Shown here in pieces: positions 46,338-55,814 of a stretch of 64,000 bases of DNA; positions within the stretch are counted from its first letter, which is position 1, and each line of letters begins with the position of its first letter. Below the pieces are notes generated by a model. That model was not told the origin of the DNA, did not search any database, and saw nothing but the letters and a program-made list of their open reading frames with translations. The position numbers were made by a program, and so were the translations under genes. Source of the DNA: DATDIC01 sp963764525 (lineage in GTDB: Bacteria > Pseudomonadota > Alphaproteobacteria > Acetobacterales > Acetobacteraceae); NCBI GenBank assembly GCA_963764525.1, contig CAVXTC010000016.1, positions 1 through 64,000 on the forward strand, read 5' to 3'.

Positions 46338-47716
46338 GTGAATCGTGGACAGGTCGCCACGCGGATAACGCCGCTGCTGCAACTGTGCGGCCTCGGTGTT
46401 GTCTTGCTCGGACTGACGGGAGGCAGCCTGGCACTGCACCAGCCAGGCGCCATCACCCTGCCCTCGCTGCCGGTCACCTGGGTGTTCGTCGGCCTGATGG
46501 TGGTCGCCGCCGCGGCTTACTTCCTGGCCGTCGCGCTGGTGCTGCGCCGACCCCTGCCAACAGCGTCGGTCTGGCTGGTGCTGGCGGTTGCGCTGGCGCT
46601 GCGAGCGATCGTGCTGCCTGTGCCGCCGTTCCTGTCCAGCGACGTGTTCCGCTACATCTGGGACGGCGAGGTGCAGAACGCCGGCATCAACCCATACCGC
46701 TACCTGCCCGCCGATCCGACGTTGGCGGGGCTGCGTGACACCGCGATCTACCCACACATCGGGCGGGCCAATTACGCGCACACCATCTACCCGCCAACCG
46801 CCGAACTTGTTTTCCGCGCCGTCGCCACGCTGAGCCGGAGCGTGGTGGCGATGAAAGCCGCCATGCTGGGGTTCGACCTGCTGGCGATCGCGGCGGTCAT
46901 CGCGGTGCTGCGGCGCGCGCGGTTGCCGTTGCAGCGTGTGCTGATCTACGCCTGGAACCCGCTTGGCGTCTGGGCGTTTACCGGCAATGGGCATGTAGAT
47001 GCGATCGCCGTCGGACTGATCGGCCTTGCGCTGCTCGCCCGGGCCGGCCGGCGTGATGGGCTGACCGGTGCGCTGCTCGGTGCGGCGATCCTGGTGAAGT
47101 TCCTGCCGGCGGCGATCGCCCCGGCGCTGTGGCGGCGCTGGGACTGGCGCATGCCTGCCACCTGCGTGGCCGTTATACTGGCGCTCTACGCGTGGTACAT
47201 CGGGGTCGGCTGGCGCGTGCTGGGCTTCCTGCCCGGCTACGCCGCCGAGGAAGGCATCGACAAGGGCAGCGGGCTGTGGCTGCTGGCGGGGATCGGCTCG
47301 TTCGTGCCGCTGCCGCCATTGGCTTCGCATCTCTATCTTGCCGCCGCAACCGCCGGACTTGCCGCGCTGGCCGGCTGGGTCGCCCTCCGCTCACCCCCGA
47401 TCGCCGATCCCGCGCGCGATATCGTGCGCGTGGCCGGCCATGCAGCAATTCTCGGCACCGCCACATTGGTGACACTCAGTCCGCACTATTCTGGTACTAC
47501 GTGTGGCTGGCGCTGCCGTGCTGCATCTGGCCATTGCGCAGCGTGATCTATCTGTCGGCGGCTGGGCTGCTGCTCTACGTCAACCCGCTGGATGAGCATT
47601 TTCTCTGGCCGTGCCTTGTCTTCGTGCCGACCCTCGTTCTCGCCGTGCTGGATTTCGGGCGACCCGCCCCCGGCCCCCTCGCCGCACCCGACGGCGCCAT
47701 CCGAAGGAGCCCCTGA
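46338..47716 (+). CDS. Polytopic membrane glycosyltransferase, GT-C/mannosyltransferase-like (one frame break)
   Basis: Around ten membrane segments (for example LQLCGLGVVLLGLTGGSLAL and VTWVFVGLMVVAAAAYFLAV). The first outer loop has PPFLSSDVFRYIWDGEVQNA, where the Asp pair and the RYIWDG text match GT-C enzymes that use lipid-linked sugars. NPYRYLPADP and HTIYPPTAELVFRA follow. The frame shifts near 47487 into WYYVWLALPCCIWPLRSV, ending at TGA 47714-47716, which overlaps the next ATG. Length is 3n-1. The GTG start 46338 lies 6 bases after the amidohydrolase stop. Acceptor unknown. Confidence 0.75.
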
Positions 47717-48765
47717 TGTCGGCCAGCCTGAAAAACCCGCGCCGCTACTTCGAAGCGATCCCCGAAGCGCGCGCCGATGTCGCCGAAGCGCCGCCGGTCT
47801 GCCTGTACCTGGAGGTTACCAATCGCTGCAACCTGCTGTGCGAGACCTGCCCGCGCACGTTCGAGACGCTGGAGCCTCCCGCCGACATGAGCTGGGGGCT
47901 GTTCACCCGCATCGTCGATCAGGTCCCCGGACTCGCGCGTGCCGTGCTGCACGGCGTCGGCGAGCCGATGATGGTGCGAGACCTGCCGCGCATGGTCCGC
48001 TACCTGAAGGACCGCGGCGTCTATGTGCTGTTCAACACCAACGGCACGCTGATGAGCCCCAAGAAATTCCCGTGGCTGGTGGAATCCGGCCTGGACGAGC
48101 TGCGCGTGTCGATGGATGCGGCGGATGCAACCACCTACAAGCAGGTGCGCGGCAAGGATTTCTTCCATCGCATCGTGCGCGATGTGGGCAAGTTCACCGA
48201 GTTTCAGCACGCGCACGGTCACGAGCGGCCGCGCGTTTCTCTGTGGCTCACCGGGCTGAAGGAGACGGTGCAGCAATTGCCGGCGTTCGTGCGGCTGGCC
48301 GCCTCGATCGGCGTGCGGGAGGTGCATCTGCAACGGCTGGTATTCGATGACCAGGGCTACGGCATGGCGCGGGCGGACTCGTCGTTGTTCGAGCAGACCC
48401 GTGTCGAGGAACAGGCGGCGATCGACGCCGCCACCGCGATCGGGACGGAACTGGACGTGACACTGGATGCGTCTGGCGCCACCGAGCCGGGGTTGAGCCT
48501 GAAGCGCGCCGAAGGTGACAAGCCGTGGGCCACGTGTCGGCGGCCGTGGTCGCTGATGTATTTCACCGCGCATGGCAGGGCGCTGCCGTGCTGCATTGCG
48601 CCGTTCTCGGCGCGCGGCTACGACAGCTACACGCTGGGCGACGCAACGCAGAATAGCCTGCGGGAGATATGGAACGGCGCGGCATATCGCGATTTCCGCG
48701 CCGGCCTGCTGAGTGACGCACCGCCGAAACCATGTCAGGGCTGCGGGTTGCGCTGGAGCCTGTAG
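47716..48765 (+). CDS. Radical SAM/SPASM enzyme
   Basis: 349 residues, intact. YLEVTNRCNLLCETCPRTFE holds the CxxxCxxC [4Fe-4S] cluster motif. HGVGEPMMVRDLPRMVRYLK is the GGE-like SAM-binding turn and LDELRVSMDAADATTYKQV the next strand. The SPASM-type C-terminus has CCIAPFSARGYDSYTLGD and PKPCQGCGLRW with Cys ligands for further clusters. Such enzymes modify peptides, lipids or sugars by radical chemistry. It is translationally coupled to the membrane glycosyltransferase before it and the GT2 after it, so the likely substrate is a glycolipid or glycan. The reaction is unknown. Confidence 0.88.
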   Translation: MSASLKNPRRYFEAIPEARADVAEAPPVCLYLEVTNRCNLLCETCPRTFETLEPPADMSWGLFTRIVDQVPGLARAVLHGVGEPMMVRDLPRMVRYLKDRGVYVLFNTNGTLMSPKKFPWLVESGLDELRVSMDAADATTYKQVRGKDFFHRIVRDVGKFTEFQHAHGHERPRVSLWLTGLKETVQQLPAFVRLAASIGVREVHLQRLVFDDQGYGMARADSSLFEQTRVEEQAAIDAATAIGTELDVTLDASGATEPGLSLKRAEGDKPWATCRRPWSLMYFTAHGRALPCCIAPFSARGYDSYTLGDATQNSLREIWNGAAYRDFRAGLLSDAPPKPCQGCGLRWSL

Positions 48766-49473
48766 GTGCCACGCGTCGTTGCGATCATTCCGGTATTGAA
48801 CGAGGCGGGCGCGATCGGTCCCACCATCGCGGCGCTGCCGCGTGAAATCGTCGATGCGGTGATCGTGGTCGATGGCGGCAGTCGCGACGCAACGGTTGCC
48901 GAAGCCCGCGCCGCCGGCGCCGAGGTGCTGATCGAGCCGCGGCCAGGCTACGGCCGGGCCTGCGCGCTGGGCGCCGCGCGGGCAGTCGCACAGGGCGCGA
49001 CGGTGGGGCTGTTCCTGGATGGCGACGGCGCCGATCCGGCGGAACTCGCCGGGCGGCTGGTCGGCCCAGTGCTGGCCGATGATGCGGATTTCGTGCTGGC
49101 GAGCCGCACGCTCGGACATCGCGAGCCGGGCAGCATGGGGCCACACCAGGTTTTCGCCGGCCGGCTGATCGGCGGCGCCATCGGGCTGGTCAGCGGGGTG
49201 AGCTACAGCGACATGAGTGCGTTCCGCGCTATCAGGCTCGATCGGCTCGCGGCGCTCGGGATGCGCGAGCTGACCTATGGCTGGAATTTGGAGATGCAGA
49301 TGCGCGCGGCGCGGGCGGGCCTGCGCGTACGCGAAGTGCCGCTGCCTTATCGCCGGCGCGTTGCCGGGCGGTCCAAGGTGGCGGGGAATTTGCGTGGGAC
49401 GCTGAAGGCCGGGTCGCGGATCATCGCCACGTTTCTGCGCCTCTGGTTGCGTGCGCCGGCCGGGGAAACCTGA
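48766..49473 (+). CDS. Family 2 glycosyltransferase, dolichol-phosphate mannosyltransferase-like
   Basis: 235 residues, intact. RVVAIIPVLNEAGAIGPTIA, VIVVDGGSRDATVAEARAAG and the DxD stretch GLFLDGDGADPAELAGRLVG define the GT-A fold. MSAFRAIRLDRLAALGM and LTYGWNLEMQMRAARAGLRV are typical of DPM1-like enzymes that load a polyprenyl phosphate with sugar. No C-terminal membrane helices are present. GTG 48766 directly follows the radical SAM stop (TAG 48763-48765). It probably makes the lipid-linked sugar used by the GT-C enzyme two genes upstream; inferred from family and operon. Confidence 0.85.
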   Translation: MPRVVAIIPVLNEAGAIGPTIAALPREIVDAVIVVDGGSRDATVAEARAAGAEVLIEPRPGYGRACALGAARAVAQGATVGLFLDGDGADPAELAGRLVGPVLADDADFVLASRTLGHREPGSMGPHQVFAGRLIGGAIGLVSGVSYSDMSAFRAIRLDRLAALGMRELTYGWNLEMQMRAARAGLRVREVPLPYRRRVAGRSKVAGNLRGTLKAGSRIIATFLRLWLRAPAGET

Positions 49474-49482
49474 GCCACTCCA

Positions 49483-49571
49483 CGACCCCTCCCCCGACCC
49501 CTCCCACAAGGGGAGGGGAGTTGTACATCGCACCCCCTCCCCTTGTGGGAGGGGGCCGGGGGGAGGGGTCG
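49483..49571. terminator. Long G/C inverted repeat between convergent genes
   Basis: Two arms of about 36-39 bases (CGACCCCTCCCCCGACCCC and CTCCCACAAGGGGAGGGG on the left, their near-complement on the right) flank a 14-base centre containing GTTGTACATCG. It fills the gap between the GT2 stop (49473) and the oxidoreductase stop (49588). It likely blocks transcription both ways. The CTCCCACAAGGGGAGGGG unit also occurs at 15964-15987, so it is a dispersed repeat. Confidence 0.75.
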
Positions 49572-49587
49572 CTCGGTTGCCCGTAAA

Positions 49588-50914
49588 TCACATCCGCCCC
49601 GCCCCGATCCGATCCAGCCTGTCGCGCAAACGAAACCACCCCCCGACCGCCGGCAGGAACCACGGATTGCCCCCGTACAGCGGATGCGTCGGAAACTCGT
49701 CGCTTTCGTAACTGCATGGCTGGTTCGCCACTCCGGCGATTTTCCTCGCGGTCTGATGGCCCAGATACGTCATCATCGCAACGCCGCTGCCGTTGCAGCC
49801 CATCAGGTAATGCATGCCGTCCTGCCGCCCCATATGCGGCAGCGCATCCAGCGTGAACGCGGTGTTTCCCGTCCAGGCATGCGTCACCTTCACCCCGGCC
49901 AATTGCGGAAAGCGCCGCGTCATGAAGCGATGCAGCGCCGGCACGCTGATCTCCGGCGTCACCTGGGTGAACCGCGCGCGTCCGCCAAAAACCACACGCC
50001 GCCCGTCCGGCGACATGCGGTAATAACAGAGCACCCGCGGCGTGTCCGAAATCGACCGCCCTTTCGGGATCAGCGAAGCCGCCAGGTCCGCCGGCAATTC
50101 CTCGGTCGCGATGATATGGCTGGCGATCGGCACGATGCGCCGCTTCAACTGCGGCGTAAGATCGCCGGTGTAGCCGTTGGTGGCGATCACCACGTCCCCA
50201 GCCTGCACGGACCCGCGCGCCGTCTCCACGCGCCATCCGGTGCGCGGTCGGGGTGATGCGCCCGACCGGAGCCATGGCGCAAACCGGCACACCGCGCCGG
50301 CGGGAAGCATCCAGCAGGCCCTTGTAGTAAAGTGCCGGATGCAGGCTGGCAGACCGTTCCACCACCATCCCTCCGCAGTAGAAATCGCTGGCGATCTCCT
50401 CGCGCTGGCGTTCGCGCGGAACCATGTAGCAGCCGGACTGTGCCGCATCGTTCAGGCTGGCCACGGTTTCGGCCTGCTTCGCATAATGCTTCGGCGTCCA
50501 GGCCCCAGCGAAGCGCCCGGCCTTGCGCCAGAAGCACTCGATCTTTTCCTCTGCAATGACACGCTCGATCAGGCTGAACGCATCGGCGGCGTCCGACAGC
50601 AGCGCGTTGGTGCGCGCCGTGCCTGGCTCGATCCGCCGCCCGGTGAAGCTCTTGCCGATATTGACGCCACCGCTGACCGAGCCGCCGTTGCGCGTGCTGG
50701 CGCCGAACCCCAGCTCCCGCGCTTCCAGCACCACCGAATCCACGCCGTGCCGGGCAAGCTCCAGTGCCGTGGACAGCCCGGCATAGCCGGCGCCGACGAT
50801 CGCGACCCGCGCCTCGGCCGGCACATCGACCGGATCCTCCGCGCGTGGGCGATAGGCTTCCCACCAATACGGCATTGCCTTGAATTCGCGATGAAACAAA
50901 CCGTTTGCTGCCAT
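49588..50914 (-). CDS. FAD-dependent amine oxidoreductase, PuuB-like (one frame break)
   Basis: EFKAMPYWWEAYRP leads the family signature. The FAD-binding motif is VAIVGAGYAGLSTALELARH, followed by GFGASTRNGGSVSGGVNIGK. The frame shifts near 50240 into RVETARGSVQAGDVVIATNG. MGCNGSGVAMMTYLGHQTAR is the conserved C-terminal FAD contact. PuuB-type enzymes oxidise gamma-glutamylputrescine and related amines. Length is 3n+1. It closes a spermidine/putrescine-type ABC operon, 11 bases after the second permease. Confidence 0.85.
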
Positions 50915-50925
50915 GGAGCTCCGTC

Positions 50926-51751
50926 CTATGCCGTCCGCATCCGTCGCGACGCACGCCGTCGCAGCGCCTCCACCGCCACCAGCAGCAGGATCGAGATCGA
51001 CATCATCAGCGTCGCGGCGGCGGTAATCGCCGGGCTCAGTTGCTCGCGCAAGCCGGTGAACATCACGATCGGCAACGTCCGCTGCTGTGCGCTGGCGAGG
51101 AACAAAGCAACCACCACCTCGTCGAACGATGTCACGAACGCGAACGCCGCGCCGGCCAGCACGCCCGGCAGGATCAGCGGCAGCATCACCCGGCGGAACG
51201 CCAGCAGCGGGCGCGCGCCGCAGATCGAGGCGGCGCGCATCATCGTGCGATCGAAGCCGGACAGACTGGCGCCCACCGTAACCACCACAAACGGTGAGGC
51301 CAGCACGGTGTGTGCCAGGATGATGCCCCGGAAGGTGCTGGCCAGTCCGAACGGCGCATATAGCAGATAGGTGGCAACCGCGGTGATGATCACAGGCACC
51401 GCCAAAGGCGAGACCAGCACCACGGTCGCGGCCCGGCGCGCCGGAAACCCCGGGCTGGAGAGCCCGACCGCAGCCAGCGTGCCGAGCGACGTCGCGACGA
51501 TCGTCGTGGCGGAGGCGATCAGCAGGCTGTGTTCCAGCCCGGCACGCCAGTCTCCCGGCCCTAGTCACCACCCGATACCAGCGCGTCGAAAGTCCGGCGA
51601 GTGGAAAGGTGAAGAACGGCTCGCTGTTGAACGACAGCGGCACCGGCACCAGGATCGGCGCAAGCAGAAACAGCAACACCATGATGCACCAGGCCCAGAT
51701 CAGCCCGATGCGGATACGCTCACTTAAGGTCGGATAGGGCGAGAGCAGCAT
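50926..51751 (-). CDS. ABC transporter permease, PotC-like (one frame break)
   Basis: RIGLIWAWCIMVLLFLLAPI is the first helix and NSEPFFTFPLAGLSTRWYR the PotC periplasmic loop. The frame shifts near 51565 into DWRAGLEHSLLIASATTIVA. The EAA loop is MRAASICGARPLLAFRRVML with the following VLPLILPG-type text. The end SILLLVAVEALRRRASRRMR is typical. Length is 3n+1. Pairs with the PotB-like permease. Confidence 0.88.
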
Positions 51752-51754
51752 AGG

Positions 51755-52969
51755 TCACATCAGCCGCACGCGCCCGGACCCGATCAGTCGGCCGAACGCC
51801 GCGAACAGCCCGAGCGTCAGCAGCAGCAGGATACAGCTCAGCGCCGCCGCCATGTGCCAGTTCAGGTCCACATTGATGAAGCCGGCGATAAAATTGCTGA
51901 CGAGCTGGTCGCTGGGACCGCCGACCAGCGCCGGTGTGATGTAGTAGCCGAGACACAGGATAAAGGTCAGCAGGCAACCGGCCATCACGCCCGGCATGGC
52001 CTGCGGCAGATACACGCGGCGGAACGCGGAAAACGGACGCGCACCGAGCGAATAGGCCGCCCGCATCTGCGCCGGAGGAATGCCGCGCAGGACGCTGTAG
52101 ATCGGCAGCAAGGTAAACGGAAGCTGGATGTCCGCCATGGTCAGGATCAATCCGGTGCGGCTGTACATCAGGTCGATGCTGTGCCGTGTCAGGCCGGACA
52201 GCAGCAGCAGTTCGTTGATCAGCCCGGTTTTCTGCAACACCACGGTCCACGCCGCGGTACGCACCAGGATCGAGGTCCAGAACGGCAGCAGCACCAGGAT
52301 GATCAGCACCGCTGCTGTCTTCGGCGGCAAGTGGGCAGCGAGCCACGCCAGCGGAAACGCGCCGGCAAGCGTAACCAACGTAACGATTGCCGCCACCAGG
52401 AAGGTCCGGCCGAACACCCGCAGAAAAAGCGCCTGGTCCGGGGGCACGAAGACGATCCCCTGCGCGCTCGGGCGCAGGTCCAGGGAATTCAGCAAGTAAA
52501 ATGCGGTAAACCGGGAAAGCCCGCCGCGGATCGCCCGCCACGTCGCCGGGGCGCCCCAGATCGGATCGATCTCGATCAGAGCCGGTTTCGACAATTCGCC
52601 CGCACCGACCTGACGTGCCGTGCGCAACACATGACTGCGCGCGCCCGGCAGCCGAAAATTCAGGCTCTTGGCAAATTCGTAGATGCTGTCATGCGCCAAA
52701 TCGTCATGGAGGTCCCGCCCCAGCGCGCCGAATGCGGCGTCCGCCGGCAGCCCCTGCCCGTCCCAGCCCTGCAAGGCAGTGGCGGTGCGCGGCAGGTTGT
52801 CCGCAATGGTCGGGTCGTACACCGCACGTGTCAGCAGCGCCAGGATCGGCACGAAAAAGCTGACGAAGATCAGCGCGATCAGCGGCGCGGCCAAGCCAGC
52901 CGCGCGCACCCGCTGGCCCAGGCCCGCCCGCCGCACCGCCGCCCGAAGCCGCTGGTCGTCATTACGCAT
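51755..52969 (-). CDS. ABC transporter permease, PotB-like
   Basis: 404 residues, intact. LIALIFVSFFVPILALLTRA is the first helix, followed by a long periplasmic domain (about residues 55-190) larger than in E. coli PotB but common in alphaproteobacterial relatives. The core has FLVAAIVTLVTLAGAFPLAW, and the EAA loop is MRAAYSLGARPFSAFRRVYL. It forms the channel with the PotC-like protein. ATG 52969; the PotC-like ATG lies 3 bases after its stop. Confidence 0.92.
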   Translation of the reverse strand: MRNDDQRLRAAVRRAGLGQRVRAAGLAAPLIALIFVSFFVPILALLTRAVYDPTIADNLPRTATALQGWDGQGLPADAAFGALGRDLHDDLAHDSIYEFAKSLNFRLPGARSHVLRTARQVGAGELSKPALIEIDPIWGAPATWRAIRGGLSRFTAFYLLNSLDLRPSAQGIVFVPPDQALFLRVFGRTFLVAAIVTLVTLAGAFPLAWLAAHLPPKTAAVLIILVLLPFWTSILVRTAAWTVVLQKTGLINELLLLSGLTRHSIDLMYSRTGLILTMADIQLPFTLLPIYSVLRGIPPAQMRAAYSLGARPFSAFRRVYLPQAMPGVMAGCLLTFILCLGYYITPALVGGPSDQLVSNFIAGFINVDLNWHMAAALSCILLLLTLGLFAAFGRLIGSGRVRLM

Positions 52970-53003
52970 CGGTGGCAGGAAAAACGCAGGACGGAATAGC
53001 GAA

Positions 53004-53036
53004 GCGCATTCCGCCGAACGGGACGGCGGAATGCGC
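53004..53036 (-). repeat. Palindrome between binding protein and permease genes
   Basis: GCGCATTCCGCC (53004-53015) pairs exactly with 53025-53036 around a 9-base loop. The surrounding GGAATGCGCTCCGCTTTTCCGCC looks like the short REP-type repeat widespread in this group. In an 81-base gap inside the operon it may lower permease expression relative to the binding protein or stabilise the upstream mRNA. Confidence 0.65.
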
Positions 53037-53050
53037 TCCGCTTTTCCGCC

Positions 53051-54099
53051 CTACGCGGCCAACCACGTGTTGAACCGGCGGCTGAGATCTTCCCCGTAGT
53101 CGCCCCAGAATTGCGGGTCGGCGACCAGATAGGCCTTCATGTGATCTGGCGCGTTCGGCAGCTTTGCAACCACGTCCTTCGGCACATGGCTGATCGCCGC
53201 CTTCACCACCGGCCCATACGGGATGTACTCGGCGAGCTTCCCGTTGACATCCGGTTGCGCGATGTAAGCGAGGTATTTGTATGCCAAATCCTCGTGCTGA
53301 GCACCCTTCGGGATAGACACCATGTCGTATTCAAGGATCTGATGATCCCAGGCGATCCGGAACGGCGCGTGGTCGTGATCGATCGGGTTCTGGATACGCC
53401 CGTTCCACGCCGTGGTCATCACCACCTCCTTGGAGGCAAGCAATTGCGGTGGCTGCGCGCCGGCGGTCCACCAGACGACGTTGCCTTTGATACTGTCCAG
53501 TTTATGGAACGCCTGATCAACGCCTTTCGGGGTGGCCAGCACCTTGTAAACCTCGCCGGGCGCCACGCCGTCGGCCATCAGTGCCCATTCCAGGTTGTTC
53601 TGCACCACTTTCCGCATCGCCCGCTTGCCCGGATACTTCGCCATGTCGAACAGCGCCAGCACGGAAGTCGGCCCGTCCTTCAATACCGTCGTGTCATAGG
53701 CCAGCACGTCGCCGTACACATCCAGTCCCATGCCGGCATCCAGCGCGGAACCCTCCAGGAAGCCGTCCCGCGGCGCGATGCGCGAGTAATCCAGCTTCTG
53801 CAGCACACCGGTGTCGCCGCCTTGCAGCACCGTGGCGGTTTCGACCGTAACCAGGTCGATCGGCACGTTGCCGGCCTGCACCATGGCCTGCACTTTGGCC
53901 AGGCCCTCATCAGTGACCTCCTCATTGAAGGTGATGCCCATCTTCTTGGCGAACGGCTGGTACCACGCGTCGTGCTGCGCCGCCTGCCAGGCGCCGCCGG
54001 CCGACATGATCGCGAGCTCCCGGGCACCCCAGGCGCGCCGCCGAGTTCGGATGCCAGCGCGCCGCCGGCAATTGATTGTAACAGAACCCTGCGTTTCAT
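53051..54099 (-). CDS. ABC transporter substrate-binding protein, PotD-like (frame break in signal peptide)
   Basis: MKRRVLLQSIAGGALASELG begins at ATG 54099 with a G-rich run (GGGGGGA) just upstream; the frame breaks near 54040 and resumes as ARELAIMSAGGAWQAAQHDA. The mature protein has FNEEVTDEGLAKVQAMVQAG, VPIDLVTVETATVLQGGDTG and VVWWTAGAQPPQLLASKEVV, typical of the spermidine/putrescine binding family (SBP_bac_6/8). Length is 3n-1. Overlaps the ATPase stop by ATGA (54096-54099). The ligand is probably a polyamine or similar cation. Confidence 0.88.
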
Positions 54100-55223
54100 G
54101 TTTCCCCCCTTGCAACGTGAATACCGTCATCACTCTCGCGCACCGCCGGGAATGCCCAGCAATCCGCCGCCGACCAGCTCAGCGTGACCGAATCCCCGGC
54201 CGCCGTCACCAATGCCGCATCGGCCTTGACCGTGACCTGCTGCCCGTTCGGCAGCCGCGCCAGAAGTTGCTGATGATCTCCAAGATAAACCCGACCCTCC
54301 ACCTGGGCGATGAAACTGTTCTCCCCAGGCGCCCCGACAGCAAGCCGCACGCACTCCGGCCGCACCGCCACGCGGACCGCGCACCCGGCGCCGTCCAGGC
54401 GCATCGGGCGGGCGGCGATCGGCAGGCCGCCCTGCAGCCGAACGCAGCAGGCACCGTTGCCGACCTGCTCGACCACGCCATCAAACAGATTGTTCTCGCC
54501 GATGAAGCTGGCGACGAAGGCGTCCGCCGGTGTGTTGTAAAGCTCATTCGGCGTGCCGAGCTGCACGATCGTGCCGCGATGGAAGACGGCGATGCGGTCC
54601 GACATGGTCAGCGCCTCGGATTGGTCGTGCGTCACATAAAGGATCGTGATGCCGAGCATGTCGTGTAGCTGCTTCAGCTCGATCTGCATGTGCTCGCGCA
54701 GCTTGCGATCCAGCGCGCCGAGCGGCTCGTCCATCAGCACCAGGCTGGGCTCGAACACCAGCGCCCGTGCCAGCGCGACCCGCTGCTGCTGGCCGCCCGA
54801 CAATTCCCCCGGCCGCCGCGCGCCGTAATCGCCCAGCCGCACCATCGCCAATGCACGCTGCACCCGCTGTTGCGTTTCGGCGCGGCCGGTGCGTCGCACG
54901 GCCAGGGGAAAAGCGACGTTCTCGGCCACCGACATGTGCGGGAACAGCGCATAGTTCTGGAACACCATGCCGATGTTCCGCTCATACGGAGGCAGCCGGT
55001 CCACCGGACGCCCGTCCAGGGTGATGCTGCCGCGGATCGGCCGCTCGAACCCGGCCAGCATGTTCAGGGTGGTGGTCTTGCCCGATCCGGATGGGCCGAG
55101 CAGCGTCAGGAACTCGCCGCGAAAGACGCTCAGGTTCAGGTCACGGACCGCCAGCACCCGCCCGTCATAAGACTTATCGACGTCGCGGAACTCGACGAAG
55201 CTCTGTCCGGCGGCACTCCCCAT
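54096..55223 (-). CDS. ABC transporter ATPase, PotA-like
   Basis: 375 residues, intact. Walker A LLGPSGSGKTTTLNMLAGFE, Q-loop MVFQNYALFPHMSVAENVAF, signature LSGGQQQRVALARALVFEPS, Walker B LVLMDEPLGALDRKLREHM and the switch His in LYVTHDQSEALTMSDRIAV. A TOBE regulatory domain follows (VRVAVRPECVRLAV, RVYLGDHQQLLARLPNGQQV). ATG 55223 is preferred; a GTG at 55247 would add eight residues. It is the first gene of the operon: ATPase, binding protein, two permeases, FAD oxidase. Confidence 0.93.
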   Translation of the reverse strand: MGSAAGQSFVEFRDVDKSYDGRVLAVRDLNLSVFRGEFLTLLGPSGSGKTTTLNMLAGFERPIRGSITLDGRPVDRLPPYERNIGMVFQNYALFPHMSVAENVAFPLAVRRTGRAETQQRVQRALAMVRLGDYGARRPGELSGGQQQRVALARALVFEPSLVLMDEPLGALDRKLREHMQIELKQLHDMLGITILYVTHDQSEALTMSDRIAVFHRGTIVQLGTPNELYNTPADAFVASFIGENNLFDGVVEQVGNGACCVRLQGGLPIAARPMRLDGAGCAVRVAVRPECVRLAVGAPGENSFIAQVEGRVYLGDHQQLLARLPNGQQVTVKADAALVTAAGDSVTLSWSAADCWAFPAVRESDDGIHVARGET

Positions 55224-55287
55224 CCGCGCAGCATCGCAGGCAGGCACCCGGCCTGCAACATGTGCGCCCCCGGTTGCTTCCGCGCCG

Positions 55288-55725
55288 TCACGCCCGCATG
55301 CGCGACAGTTCCAGCAACACGCTCGCTTCCAGTTCCTTCTCGTCCAGCCGGTGCTTCACGAGGTCGCCGATCGAAACGATGCCGGTCAGCCGGCCATCGT
55401 CGATCACCGGCAGATGACGGATGCGCGACACCGTCATGCGAGCCAGCACCGCGTCGATCCGGTCATGCGACCGGCAGGAGATGATGGGCGCGCTCATGAA
55501 CTCATGCACTTCGCAGTCCAGCACGGTTGGGCCGCGACGAGCGATCGCGTTCACCAGGTCGCGCTCCGAGAACACGCCGACCAGCTTCATCCAGCGATCC
55601 TCCACCACCAGCGCGCCGATGCGGTGCGCCGACAGCCTGGCGACGGCATCGGTCAGCCGGTCGATGGTGCGGATTCGGAGCACCTCGTGCTGACCCTTGG
55701 CGTGCAGGACATCCGATACGAGCAT
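55288..55725 (-). CDS. CBS-domain pair protein
   Basis: 145 residues, intact. Two CBS motifs: LTDAVARLSAHRIGALVVED with VGVFSERDLVNAIARRG, then IDAVLARMTVSRIRHLPVID with LTGIVSIGDLVKHRLDE. Such stand-alone pairs bind adenosine nucleotides and act as energy sensors. AGGAGGT lies a few bases before ATG 55725. No fused effector domain. Confidence 0.93.
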   Translation of the reverse strand: MLVSDVLHAKGQHEVLRIRTIDRLTDAVARLSAHRIGALVVEDRWMKLVGVFSERDLVNAIARRGPTVLDCEVHEFMSAPIISCRSHDRIDAVLARMTVSRIRHLPVIDDGRLTGIVSIGDLVKHRLDEKELEASVLLELSRMRA

Positions 55726-55814
55726 GGGCACCTCCTGACGATCATGAGGTATATGGTCGCGGCCGGGGCGGGGTTGAATACCGCGCCACGATGGTCCCGA
55801 ACCCGCCGCGGGCC

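Noticed and set aside
49421..50250. Fusion of PotC-like permease and oxidoreductase in one open frame
   Set aside because: The open frame arises because two breaks happen to align; each gene has its own start and stop (51751-50926 and 50914-49588).
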